Assembly: GCA_910592205.1 (NCBI GenBank)
Contig: CAJVPJ010000193.1
Span: 1 to 36,017, forward strand
Direction: 5' to 3'
Origin: Paraglomus occultum
Lineage: Eukaryota > Glomeromycota > Glomeromycetes > Paraglomerales > Paraglomeraceae
DNA: 36,017 nucleotides
A model generated the notes under the pieces. It saw nothing but the letters and a program-made list of their open reading frames with translations. It did not search any database and was not told the origin of the DNA. Made by a program: the position numbers and the translations under genes. How positions within the stretch are numbered: position 1 is the first letter of the stretch; each line of letters starts with the position of its first letter. This document shows positions 10,721 to 21,144 of the stretch, one piece after another.

Positions 10721-10972
10721 GACGTCAGGCGGTTTCATGTCACTACGCCCCTCGACGATCTCGAGGAGGGTTCAGACGATCTCTGACCCGATGGGGAGGA
10801 GAAGCACGGCGGTGTCACGTATGTGATTTCTTTCGTGTGTGACATGTGAACGGAGTGTAATACGCCCCTCGACGATCTCGAGGAGGGTTCAGACGATCTC
10901 TGACCCGATGGGGAGGAGAAGCGTGGCGGTTTCACTCGATTCTTCCACGTTTACACTCCATGCGCTGACGTC
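10721..10972. repeat. GC-rich element with two identical 62-bp double-hairpin repeats
   Basis: Copies 10744-10805 and 10861-10922 are identical over 62 bp and start 117 bp apart. Each contains two consecutive hairpins that share the same 5-nt loop: CCTCGA-CGATC-TCGAGG, then GGGTTCAGA-CGATC-TCTGACCC (one T bulged). The copies are followed by related GGCGGT.TCAC blocks. The whole unit is bounded by inverted GACGTCAG (10721-10728) and CTGACGTC (10965-10972). A second inverted pair, GGAGTGTAA (10852-10860) and TTACACTCC (10951-10959), surrounds copy 2. It is far more GC-rich than its surroundings. It could be a small mobile element, a structured RNA or a regulatory array for the divergently reading gene at 10288. 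Confidence 0.8.
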
Positions 10973-11400
10973 AAAATGTTCCCATGAGAATTAGTATTAG
11001 AGGTTCTAGGCTAACCCTTCTTTTTCCCATACTATGTATGATGCGAGAATGGACTGTTGAAATCGTAAAAGTTCAGTAGGCCCCAGTTCGTTGAAGGTTT
11101 AAGAGCTCATGTCGAAAATAGTGTTGAAACTGCTATGGAAGTTAATATTTTTCATATATTGAACTCGCCTTTGTCCCCAACGTTTGAGTTTTCGAAACAA
11201 AAAGATTCTGACTTTAATCCCAATGATCTGAACATTGGCCTTGGATAACCAGATTTCACTTGCCGAAAGTATGATGGTCCTAAAGATCATACAGGAAAAA
11301 GGATCATCAGCATACTATTCTTTGGGCTCACTAAGCTAGTTTTTTTGCTATAATCTCTTACCCATTTTCTACCCAAGATGCAAGGTTCTGGATTTGGGAT
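10973..11400. other. Intergenic, no gene recognised
   Basis: Only short chance frames occur (under about 65 codons). No repeats or splice-linked coding segments were recognised. Confidence 0.45.
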
Positions 11401-11841
11401 TCATTTTTCATTTGTAAAAGTTGAAGCTCCAATGCTGCCCTGCCTGAGGTCTTTGATCTCACTCTTAACTTTGCAATACATTTCAGACAGGCTTATACTA
11501 TCATCAAGTTTTCTCTTTGCATCAATGAGTTTTTTAAACCCGTTCCAGAGTGTTAGAATGTCTCCATCATATGATTTGGTTGGTTTCAGAGAGTGATGTT
11601 TGTCATTTGGTTTGAACCACTTGAGATTATCTCCTATTTCATAGAGGCTCTCTTCAATACCATTGAGTCTGTCAACTACCACATTATGTGCAGCAGCTTG
11701 TTGATGGTTGTTGATATACAAAAGAAAGCATGCAAGTGTAAAATCACATGTGAGCTGCTCTTGGTCATGAGCACCCAAGTGAGGAAAAGTAAAAGCATGA
11801 AAGCTTTTGCAACTTTGTAAAGAAATATCTGCAAATGGAAA
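11401..11841 (-). CDS. Hypothetical protein fragment, unassigned
   Basis: An open frame runs from the stop at 11842-11844 to the TGA at 11401, about 146 codons, with no ATG near its start. The downstream ~100 residues look protein-like and mildly coiled-coil, with charged and hydrophobic residues spaced in DRLNGIEESLYEIGDNLKW and SLSEMYCKVKSEIKDLRQG. Lack of an ATG suggests either a spliced upstream exon or a fragment. In the overlapping frame there is an ATG (about 11796) with a signal-peptide-like run, MLLLFLTWVLM, so a frameshift between a secretory start and this body is possible. I recognise no family. Confidence 0.3.
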   Translation of the reverse strand, partial: FPFADISLQSCKSFHAFTFPHLGAHDQEQLTCDFTLACFLLYINNHQQAAAHNVVVDRLNGIEESLYEIGDNLKWFKPNDKHHSLKPTKSYDGDILTLWNGFKKLIDAKRKLDDSISLSEMYCKVKSEIKDLRQGSIGASTFTNEK

Positions 11842-12197
11842 TCATTAGCATTCTCTGCATGCACACTTTTGTCAGAGAATGATAAAGTATAATGATAATG
11901 AACCAGTTTTATTGAATAAAGCTTTTTTAAAAATGCATATGCTTTGCCTGCAATTAGATACAGTCTTTTATGCAAGTTGAAAATATGTTTATACAAGTGT
12001 TTTTGTTTTGGTGAATGTTGCTTTTATACCTGGATGCTAGTTGCTCATTTGTATTTATAACATAGTGATAGGTCTAAAATGCCACTAAAAAATAGTCTGG
12101 ATTGGTGCATGAGCCACAGCTATAAATCAAGCAAAGCCTCACCAAAATATCATCAGCTAAATTAGTTCATTTTTCAGCCACATCAGCCTCTTTTAGC

Positions 12198-12297
12198 TCA
12201 CATGATCAAATTTTCATTTTGTTGCAGTATGCCCCATGTATGTCACATAATCAAATGATCACTTCTACTTTGTCTGGTTTTGTTGCAGCATGCCCCA
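12198..12297. repeat. Imperfect direct repeat, TCACATRATCAAA...TTGTTGCAGYATGCCCCA
   Basis: Two blocks occur twice in the same order: TCACATGATCAAA (from 12198) with TTTGTTGCAGTATGCCCCA (to about 12236), and TCACATAATCAAA (12243-12255) with TTTTGTTGCAGCATGCCCCA (12278-12297). The second copy has a longer spacer. It may be upstream regulatory sequence for the minus-strand frame at 11.4-11.8 kb, or part of a decayed repeat. Confidence 0.5.
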
Positions 12298-12299
12298 AT

Positions 12300-15200
12300 T
12301 GATATCTTAGTATTAGAGAATGTTAGATTTTCGATGTACAACAATCATTGGCTTCCAGAAGTTTTGCGCCAAGTTTTATTTATTATGTTCAATCTGAAAG
12401 TAAAATGCAGTGTGCGAATTCACACCACGTGATAAATCGAGATGATACCAAAACCCAAAGAAAATATCGAACTTTTTATTATAAATGACGAGCAAAATTT
12501 CCACTTCATAACCATTCGATTTGTTTACAAAAATTGTTACAATCGTATTATCTGTCAACACAATCGTGCAAAAACGACAACGTTTTACAGATGAGAAAAA
12601 ACGCCAATCGAGCTAACAGATTGATGACTTATACCCTTCTCCGTAATAATCTTTATTGGTAAGAATAGAAGAGCAAGCGATAGAATTAGTCAAATGGCTT
12701 TGGTTCGAGTATTTTCCTCCCATGCAATCACTCTGGTGCATTTAGTATTATTTATATTTTCAAGACGCGCATTTAATAATTAAAATAATAAAATTTATAC
12801 TTACGAAAATTGAATTATTTTTACATGTTTGACTTTTTATTGTAATGGTGTCAAAGTAGCACAATTTGATCGAGCAGTATTATTAATCTTTCGTCAGCAG
12901 TCGTTCGACAGTGGAGGCATTGGTGGGAGCTTTTATGTTAACCTGCTTTTGCTTATGTTTTTTGTTTCTTTTTCGATTCATCATAAGTTGTTGTTTATTA
13001 GTTATGATTTCCTTTTCTCTTAGTAATTTTATAAGTAATTTTTTCTGAATTTAGATATTTTGGATATCATTAATTTAAAAGCACATATTAATATGGAGCA
13101 ATTTTTTCTCCTTTTTTTTTCTTTTCTTTTTTTTTTTTTTTTTCAAAATGCTGAAGTCGTCAATTCTTAGCCAGGAGACATCACTTTCTCCATAATTAAG
13201 AACATAACCCCAATAAATGACGATGCAGGACAAGGAATGGAAGTCGTAAAAAACAAAGAATGACGAATAACGCAACGTATTTTAATCAATTTGCGTAATT
13301 TTTTTCTTTTAATTTATACATTAAACTTTTCTATTCAAAATTGGGGGTTTAAAGCAAGATACTTTAGGAGTTACGCCATTATATTATATCAATAGTATAA
13401 AAAACGTCTGCATTTTGCCTCGAGAATGTGGTTTAGAATGTCAGAACGTATGTAATATTATTTTACAAACGATTAATTCCTCAAATTTTGCCCCACATTA
13501 GGAAAAAAACGTTATAATACTTGAGTAGTGTAGCGCATCTTTACCCGAATTATTTACATTTACTTACAGCTTAGTCACACAATTTATAAAAAACTTGGAT
13601 TGAAAGTGTCGACATATGAATTTTGAAATTTGAATTTTTATGACCAAAACAGCAGTACATGTAAAGGTAAAATATTTAGTAATTAGTGTTTATAATACAT
13701 TACTTGCAGACATATTTTCAACTCATTCACTCATATTCCTCGGATATATATATCCTTAACTGTAATGGAATAATAACCACTATTTGAAAATAGTAAAAAG
13801 ACAGACAGCTTAACTAATGTCAAAACATTTTACTGTATTGAATCTGAATTTTTTTTTTTTGCAGAACAGTAAAATGCAAATTTGTACCGCACCCGTGGCG
13901 GTGGCTGGGTTTCAGCTGATTGGTTTAATCGTAGATGCGATTGTATATTAAACCAAATAAACATAAAATGTCTATTTAGGCTAACATAACAAGCGTAAAG
14001 CATATAGTAATAGTAATAGTAATAGTAATAGTAGGACTTGGTTTTACATTATAAGAAACTGATTGGTTCGAATAAGCAGTTAAGAAATGAAATAATATAA
14101 ACGTTATAAAAAGGCAGACACGAAAATAATTGCGTTGCTCATTCATCTACGAACTATAAAATAAATAACAAAAAATGCCAGCTCACCCAGTGTTTCACAC
14201 ATTTCTTACCAACATTCAAATTCAAACATTTCCATTCCGTAACAACTAAAAACGTGCACATTTTGAATGTTATGCTACAAGTCAACCGAGACCATCAAAA
14301 GCACAAAGAACAAAACAAAACCTCTACTGTAGAAAGTTCAGTTGTTATGAACATTGCACTATGCCCGGCAGTCGACCGGACACAACAAACTTATCTAGTT
14401 ATCTATAACAATCTGAAATGTGGCTTATTAGCAGCTTAATAGTAATGGTTAGAACACTATAATTTTTATACAAAGGTTATTTAATGAATGACGCATACAA
14501 AAACACTCAATTTATCCAACATTTCTATTTTTTACAAAGTGTTTAATCCAGAAAAGTTATCACGCAAAGCATGAGATTGATTCGATCCTACGGAAAACAC
14601 GTCCACAGAATTGTTCAAACATACGAATGCGAATTATTAATTTATCCGATACAGAAAGTCTATTTATTTGAAAGTATATTAGCACAAGAAATAGGCTGAT
14701 ATTATTAGAATAATAACCAAAGTACATTCTGATTCTGCTTGTAATGCCGTTACTAGGGTTGAATTACAAATCTATAACAATATTCTTGAACATTCACAAG
14801 CAAAGTAATCACATAAGTAATACAAAGTCTCGGCCATCAGTTTAATTTCGGGATAAATAATGTAGTTCTGACTCGAACAATTATAATTCTTGAAAACACC
14901 ACTAAAAGGACAAACATTTCCGCGTCTTTTCAGTTCTTTTACATAGAGTGTCATTCCCGATTTTTTCCTTCATTTTTTTTTCGAACATTTTCATTGACCA
15001 ATGTGTTTAAATTTTTATAATAATTAATCCGTTGTAAAAAGTATCCCAAAAACAATAGTTAGATCGAATAACTTCTTCGTTTGTTTATTTCTGAGTTCTG
15101 CATGATAATGCTATTAAAAGTCTTTAGATATTTCAGAAGTTTTTGATCTCAGTTGTCAAGTTACGGGTAAATTTCGTTAGTGGACGATGGGTCTTTTTTT

Positions 15201-15500
15201 AATTCATTTTTGCGCTTTCTACTAGATATACAGTAACTTCGAAAGGTCTTTTGTTAGACCTTAAGTTAGCGCATCTCCTTGAGATATTATCGTAAGATGT
15301 TTTTTAATTCTGTCAATAATTGACGACGTATCAATCCAGAAGACGCAAAGCCCTGATTCATTTTGCCTAGAAAAACTGAATTTAACATGACTCAAAAGCG
15401 ATCGACCCCTTATTGGAGAGGAGTGTTACGCAATTCCACAAACAGTACAGTATCAAGTCAGACGTTAGTAGCATGTCCAAGTGATAGTGATAAAATGTAT
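12300..15500. other. AT-rich intergenic region, no gene recognised
   Basis: About 3.2 kb without a convincing coding frame. It holds a pyrimidine tract (13100-13143) and a TAGTAA microsatellite (14005-14034). A perfect 6-bp stem, AAGGTC...GACCTT, lies near 15242-15262, just upstream of the Tc1-like relic. Confidence 0.55.
14005..14034. repeat. (TAGTAA)n microsatellite
   Basis: Four perfect TAGTAA units followed by a partial unit, in a non-coding stretch. Confidence 0.9.
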
Positions 15501-15519
15501 CTAATGTGAAATAAAATAT

Positions 15520-15760
15520 CTGCAAAACCAAGACTCGAAGCTAACGAATACCAACTGTATTAATTTAATGGCGCCAATTCCAAAGGAGTACATGAAACAG
15601 ACTAAGAAGAGTAACGGAATGTCCTCCAAGGTTTGTATTGACTGGCCACAACTTAAGCTCCATAGAAAATGTGTTGACGTCAAAAAATTAAAACTGTTTA
15701 TAGCCCAAAGAATGTAATGCGTGTCCCAGGAACTACTACAATAATAAAAATTTAATGCAA
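15520..15760 (+). pseudogene. Probable Tc1/mariner transposase relic (C-terminal part)
   Basis: Across shifted frames on the plus strand there is a DSKLTN segment near 15530, where Tc1 proteins have KHTSKLT. This is followed by IDWPQ (about 15638-15652), then one frame over LSSIENVL (about 15655-15680; Tc1 family: PQSPDLNSIENVW). Further on are PKNV and a CAGGAACTACTACAA stretch (ELLQ-like), in the order expected for a Tc1 C-terminus. Frameshifts and stops rule out function. The match is short and by eye, so this is moderate inference. An overlapping hydrophobic minus-strand frame of 121 codons (15501-15866) is probably antisense noise. Confidence 0.4.
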
Positions 15761-16006
15761 TCGATGAAAAAGAGAATGAGCTTTGTTTTAGGGATAGATT
15801 TCTAAAATGGGGAAAGTAAAAGGCTAAAACGGAGCAGAACGTAATCCCGCATTTGCTGCCATACAAATTTGACTAATGAAATTGCTCCGCTTTAGACCCC
15901 AAAAAAGTTGTAATTGTTACACTCATTGTGAAAGGTATGTCAGGTGATGTGATAGTTGCATGTACTACACAGTCACTCTAGATACAGCCTGTCAATAGCA
16001 ATAATA

Positions 16007-18043
16007 ATGATGACATCGAATGCCTCTGACAAGGAATGGTTGGAACAGAATCTGGAAAACGAAAACATTCGCTTCTATCCTTATGATGATTTAACCGAAA
16101 ATCGCTGCATAGGCCATGGTGCATTTGGCGTAGTTTTTAAAGCGACGGTAGCAACATCGGACATCACTGTTGCTTACAAATTGATCATACATTCGGACGA
16201 AGACGAGTTCTTCAAAAGCTTTGTAAACGAGGTTTGTAATGATGCATGATGGAACTGCTGTTAGGCCCATGGAACTGTAGTTCTTATCTGTTGTTTGCTT
16301 CGTGATGACTATATTTTAGCTCAAGATTCATCGTAGGGTGGATGACCATCCCAACATCATTCGGTTCCTTGGCATTAGCAAAGGTAACGGTGAAAAGGTT
16401 TAATGTGTTGTGAAATAGGCAGGAGCATAATACGTTTTCGACCTTTTAATAGATATCGATGGAAGATACTTGATGGTCTTTGATTATGCTGACAACGGGT
16501 CATTGCGGAAATACTTATCGACACCAACTATCAAACTAGATTGGCTTGCTAACTGTCAACTGGGTTTGGATATCGTTAACGGACTAAGATATATTCACAA
16601 AGCAGGAATTTTACATAAAGATTTGGTAAGAGTATTATTTATTCATACAATTCCGATCTTATTTAACGTTAGACGTAATAGTAAGCTGATGTATTGTTTT
16701 CTTATGTCAACCATCAGTCTTCGAACAATGTATTAATTCATGGGAAAACGGCTAAGATCACTGATTTTGGGATATCTGAAAAAGTACTACTACAAAAGAC
16801 TGGCTCGAGTCACCTAGGAGCTAAAGCATATCTTGACCCCAAGTGCTTTAATGGCAATGATAGTAAACGAGATGAAAAATCAGATATGTTTAGTCTTGGG
16901 ATTCTTCTATGGGAAATATCCAGTAGAAAATATCCATGCAGTGAATTGGACAGTATTTCTGACATTCAGCTTTATAGACTGGGTGGTGGTCGCCATGATG
17001 TGGTTTCAGGCACACCAGAGAAGTATAAAAACTTGTACACTGAATGCTGGGATGATGAGTCTACAAAACGGCCAACCAGTGAAGAATGTTATCAAAGATT
17101 AAAAAATATCATGACTGAACTGAATGCATTGCCAACACATGATTCTAGCCAACATCCCAAGATTGAAGAGCACACTCTTTCTAATGAGCTGTCAGTATTA
17201 TATAAAAAGTTAATGCTTGGGAAATCTGTGGAACAAATAGCTGATTATTTCAAAAATTGGCTGACACAGAATTACAATAAACAAGAAAGTTTATTGGCCA
17301 AATTAGAGGCTCATACCAATTGTGGACAGTGCTTTTGGTTGATTGGATTCTTTTATGCACATGGAATAGAAACAGAACCAGATCTTGGACAAGCTGTTCA
17401 ATGGTATCAATTATCAGCAGAGACAGGCAATGCTTTAGCACAAAATCATCTTGGTGTTTGCTATGAGTATGGGAGAGGAGTGGAAAAGAATACTCAAAAA
17501 GCAGTTGAGCTGTATCAGAAAGCATCTGAACAAGGAAATGCCAGTGCACAATCTAATCTTGGTGTTTGCTATGAGTATGGGACAGGAGTGGAAAGGAATA
17601 TTCAAAAAGCAGTTGAGCTGTATCAGAAAGCAACTGAACAAGGATATGCCATTGCACAATGTAATCTTGGTAATTGCTATAGGAATGGGAGAGGAGTGGA
17701 AAAGAATATTCAAAAAGCAGTTGAGCTGTATCAGAAAGCAGCTGAACAAGGAGATGCTTATTATTATGCACAATATAACCTTGGTGTTTGCTATGAGAAT
17801 GGGACAGGAGTGGAAAAGAATATTCAAAAAGCAGTTGAGCTGTATCAGAAAGCAGCTGACAAGGATATGCCATTGCACAATGTAATCTTGGTCTTTGCTA
17901 TGGGAATGGGAGAGGAGTGGAAAAGAATATTCAAAAAGCAGTTGAGCTGTTTCAGAAAGCAGCTGAACAAGGAGATGCTGTTGCACAAAATCGTCTTAAT
18001 TTACTCAGAAATAAATAATTTACCAACTGATTGGAGTTATTAA
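16007..18043 (+). CDS. Protein kinase with C-terminal Sel1 repeats
   Basis: Exons 16007-16231, 16320-16383, 16453-16625 and 16718-18043 join in phase to 595 aa; introns are 88, 69 and 92 nt, all GT-AG. Start: the first of two adjacent ATGs (16007, 16010). Kinase motifs: glycine loop IGHGAFGVV (35-43), lysine K58 in VAYK, helix-C E75, catalytic HKD with D153 and N158, DFG at 170-172, and AYLDPKCF with SDMFSLGILLWE after it. HKD replaces the usual HRD. Of the tyrosine-kinase-like type common in glomeromycetes. A linker leads to Sel1 repeats from residue 356; from 392 they are nearly identical 36-aa units (108-bp DNA repeats at 17429, 17537, 17645 and 17753). At 17859-17860 one base is missing relative to the other units, so residues after about 535 leave the repeat pattern; in the other frame Sel1 sequence continues to a stop at 18018. 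Sel1 repeats usually scaffold protein contacts. Probably cytosolic, with no signal peptide. Confidence 0.9.
17429..17995 (+). repeat. Tandem 108-bp Sel1-coding repeats
   Basis: Units start at 17429, 17537, 17645, 17753 and about 17866, with a partial sixth from about 17974. Each codes for a 36-aa Sel1 unit (pattern A.AQ.NLG.CYE.G.GVEKN.QKAVELYQKA.EQG). Units 2-5 differ at few bases, which indicates recent unit duplication or gene conversion. Unit 4 has a six-base insertion (extra Tyr-Tyr). The junction of units 4 and 5 carries the one-base deletion described for the gene. Confidence 0.9.
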
Positions 18044-18460
18044 AATTTTGAGAACGTTTTCTGGTATATTAATATGCCTTTTAAAATTATTTCTACTTTA
18101 ACAACATTATTACCAAATTTGATCTCTTGTAAATCTATCAAATTACTTTGTACATGATATAATAATAAATTAATGCATTTGTCATTTACATTGATAAATC
18201 CATTATGTTGGATTATTATTATGGGTTTTATACCTTGCTCTTAATTAAACTTGCATGTTACAAGAGATTCTTGCTATCGTTTAATTAAATATGCAACATG
18301 TGTACATAATAATAAACATATTGACATCAAAAGACTTAAAGGTAAGAAACGCGTTCTAGTTCACAGTACTCCCCATATTAATATTAATATGCCCGTCATG
18401 TACTTGGTAAAAGCAGTGTATTATCCAACATACTAAATTCTATTGAAATAATCTGAGTTT
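18044..18460. other. 3' flank of the kinase gene, no gene recognised
   Basis: AT-rich sequence with the kinase gene's likely 3' untranslated region at its left end. Only a short chance frame is present. Confidence 0.5.
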
Positions 18461-18533
18461 CAGATAAACCTCTCTATGTGCACGTCTCTAAATGGACACT
18501 CTCCCTAAATGCACAGGTCCCGAGCTTAGAGCT
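18461..18533. repeat. pogo/Tigger-like terminal inverted repeat (one end)
   Basis: The sequence begins CAGATAAACCTCTCTATG and continues with CTCTAAATGGACACTC and ends near GGTCCCGAG. This resembles the CAGT.AAACCTC..TATA..GGACA ends of pogo/Tigger elements. A partial second copy (GACACTCCCTAAATGAGAC) lies at about 18711-18729. It is placed correctly to be the 3' end of the minus-strand transposase relic that follows. The other end was not found. Confidence 0.55.
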
Positions 18534-18902
18534 TAGTAATAAATGCACGCAGTCTATCCTGCACATGTACTGATTTTCGTTCGGTCCGTTCATATAAACT
18601 ATTACTATTACTATAATCAATGTGCATGCAAGTAATCAATGTTTCTATTGATCCATTAGCATTATATTATTCTCGTTGTAATCAAATTTTGAATCGTGTT
18701 AATTACGGTCGACACTCCCTAAATGAGACTGAGAATGCGGTGCACTTACGGAGTGGTAACACATTCACGTAATAACAAGCGTTATATTAATATTGGTCTA
18801 AAGTTCGATTGTCTAACCTTTCTAAACATATTTGTCCACATTTCAATTATTCTTTCGTATTTTTTTGTTGCAATAAGAATGCTTGTACAGTTTCCAGGCT
18901 TT

Positions 18903-19925
18903 TTAATGCAGTACTAGCGCTATAACCGTTATTTCAGTACTGTCATCCGCGTTCTCTAAATGATTACTATTCTCGTCTTTAAAAATCTCAGCAACTTTTA
19001 AGATTTCTGAGCGCCCTGCAAATTTCATCAAGAACCAAATCGTTAATCGCATGGATGCCATCGGAAACGTTTTGTAAGTTGACATCATTAGTTTCAGAAT
19101 GAATGCCAGTATGCCGCCAGCATTGATGTATTGTTTCAGCCGTAATCTCTTTACTAATGTATCGAATAGCTTGAAGGACATCCCATTTTTCTGCTGTTTT
19201 ATCTCTTGTGTTGCTCTAACATCCGGCTATAAATAAAATGTAATATTAAACTCTCTCTTAATTTTAGCAGGTACAATACCGAATTTGAAAGCCATTATAA
19301 TTCTGCCATCCATAGGTTGGACCTTCGTAGTCATATTAGGTGGGATAAAATGTATGTTGACGTGCTGAAGATTCAAACCTTCCAGTCTATGGCTTGGACA
19401 ATTATCTTTGACGCAATTATCTCCATACCAGCCACTTGTTTATTGACATTTTAGATTCACTCTTCGAACAAAGACGTACCTTACTATTATTTCGATGTCA
19501 CTGGCAGGTGATGAAGGCTGATGTTTTTAAAACAACGTGGGTTTTGCATATTGACCAATGACTAGTGGATCTAATTATGTGACCCATCAGAGTTTGCACA
19601 GAACGCGATAGAAAGATATTCCTTATCTTTTTGCGACCGGCAAGACGCTGTGTGGCTAGCATTATATCTGGCTCTAGTCTATAAAATTGGTGTAATATAT
19701 ATTATATTTTGCGTTGAACTATTTATAAAGACATATTTACTTACCGATAGAAGGGAGTTACCGCATATATTACGCAATTGTGGTAAAGCCTCAGAAACTA
19801 CTTTCGATCAACGGATGCTCCGTCTCTGTGCAGTTTAACTCGGTGAATATAGAGACGCTTTTGAATTTTTGAATTTTTGAAGCCAACCGACGGAGAAATT
19901 TAATGCGCCTTCAGGGATCTCTAGT
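18903..19925 (-). pseudogene. pogo/Tigger-like DDE transposase relic
   Basis: On the minus strand, in the order known for the DDE_1 pogo/Tigger family but across many frame changes: a CENP-B-like piece ending RVKLHRDGASVDRK (19810-19870); RLEPDIMLATQRLAGRKK (19627-19680); FCANSDGSHN then a stop (about 19575-19603); PLVIGQYAKPTLF (about 19525-19565); DNCPSH with the conserved second catalytic Asp (19388-19411); FIPPNMTTKVQPMDGRIIMA (about 19298-19352); EITAETIHQCWRHTGI (about 19105-19155); and an acidic tail to 18903. Stops and at least five frameshifts show it is dead. The terminal repeat at 18461-18533 fits as its 3' end. No opposite terminal repeat was found. Confidence 0.75.
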
Positions 19926-19927
19926 TA

Positions 19928-20149
19928 TTGAATCTAAGAACGGTACGAGACAGAAATATTGATTCAGACGATGAGACATGCACAGATGAGGACGTAGACG
20001 ATAGTGAGAGTGATTGTGATGATGTAATAGTCACGGAAGACTTTGACGAGGAGGAATCTGTGCCGTTACTAGATTCAGAAACACCAACAGTCAGTAATTG
20101 GGGGTTTGTTGTTTGTGGACAATTACAATGTGCAAGACCACATTGCTAA
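19928..20149 (+). other. Short acidic open frame, unassigned
   Basis: An uninterrupted frame of 73 codons without an internal ATG start (it begins at TTG) and rich in Asp and Glu (DSDDETCTDEDVDDSESDCD, then VTEDFDEEES). The compositional bias suggests a former coding exon rather than chance, but no family is recognisable. It abuts the N-terminal end of the pogo-like relic on the opposite strand. Confidence 0.25.
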
Positions 20150-20711
20150 ATGCAAGCGATTATATAAGTGAGCGTTCGCCCATCAGTTGACATGTGTGCC
20201 CGCTTTGGCATTATGTGATTGAACACTCTGGTCAACATGCCAAATTAAAATTTTACAAAGTTACAGTATATTCAGAGTATGCAATTGGAAATACATAACA
20301 AAGGTCTCCTTTGAGTGTATTAAGCTACAAAACAATGAAGCCGCGTTTCTCCAATGTCTAATGAAACCGAAGTATGAACGCACTTGATATTGGAACCTTT
20401 TGATCCTCCAGATCACAGCATCGCTGATATTGTTTTCTTTATGTAGGCTGAAGATTACGACCGCATAGTTCCTGAAAGCACGAACGAATATCTATTGAAA
20501 CGATGCTTCGTGTCTATGTAATATCTCCTTAAACGCCTTCAGTAACTGGCTAGATCATTAACATACGGATATTTTCTTCACTTCAGTTTGACTTATCTGA
20601 GGCGACCCAGGCATAGCCGGAATATACTAGTGCCATTAATAAATGCTACTATCGAAGCTGACCCAGACCTGGACATTGGCTAGTGAGTCATTAATAAATA
20701 TGCGACATGTT

Positions 20712-21101
20712 CTATATGTGGCTATACTGAATAAAGGAACTTTTCTTAGCAGCGAATTGTGTTTGATCGTCGCAACGAAGGACGAGATCCTTTACTTCAC
20801 GCGAGATTAGGCTATGAGACTGATGTGAAGGTAAATTTTGGTGGCTATATGGAAGAACGGAAATCGCGTGGCATTCCTCAATGTTCATTGGCAAAGGACT
20901 GACGTGATAAACTAAAACTTGCATTGGAACTGCGAGATATCTGGTGCCACGCACAAAAAGAGTTGCAAGGCGCTGATACTTGCGATCTGCTTTCTGGGTT
21001 TCCGAGATGTTGGTGAGCATGTTGACAAAGGCTATATGTGGTTTAAAAAAATATCGCTTTCTCATTCTCATTCTGCACGTTCTATTGCACACAGCGTTCA
21101 A
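20712..21101 (-). other. Unassigned 129-codon open frame
   Basis: An open frame with less AT-rich, codon-like composition than its flanks. It includes FVNMLTNISETQKADRKYQR and YLAVPMQVLVYHVSPLPMN, but has no motif I can place. No ATG-led gene model with neighbouring exons could be built. It may be a relic exon or chance. Confidence 0.25.
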
Positions 21102-21144
21102 GGTGGATTATAATGGTCTCGTTCCCCATACGGGCCTATTCATC

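Noticed and set aside
10735-10935. Minus-strand frame with repeated serine/arginine-rich blocks (FSSPSGQRSSEPSSRSSRG twice)
   Set aside because: It is a by-product of the GC-rich 62-bp DNA repeat. The hairpin structure explains the sequence better than a protein.
15501-15866. 121-codon hydrophobic frame on the minus strand
   Set aside because: Antisense to the Tc1-like motifs, no family resemblance, and the hydrophobicity is what AT-rich antisense sequence gives.
17250-17986. Long minus-strand and shifted plus-strand frames over the Sel1 repeats
   Set aside because: These are shadows of the 108-bp repeats; open frames recur because the repeat length is a multiple of three.
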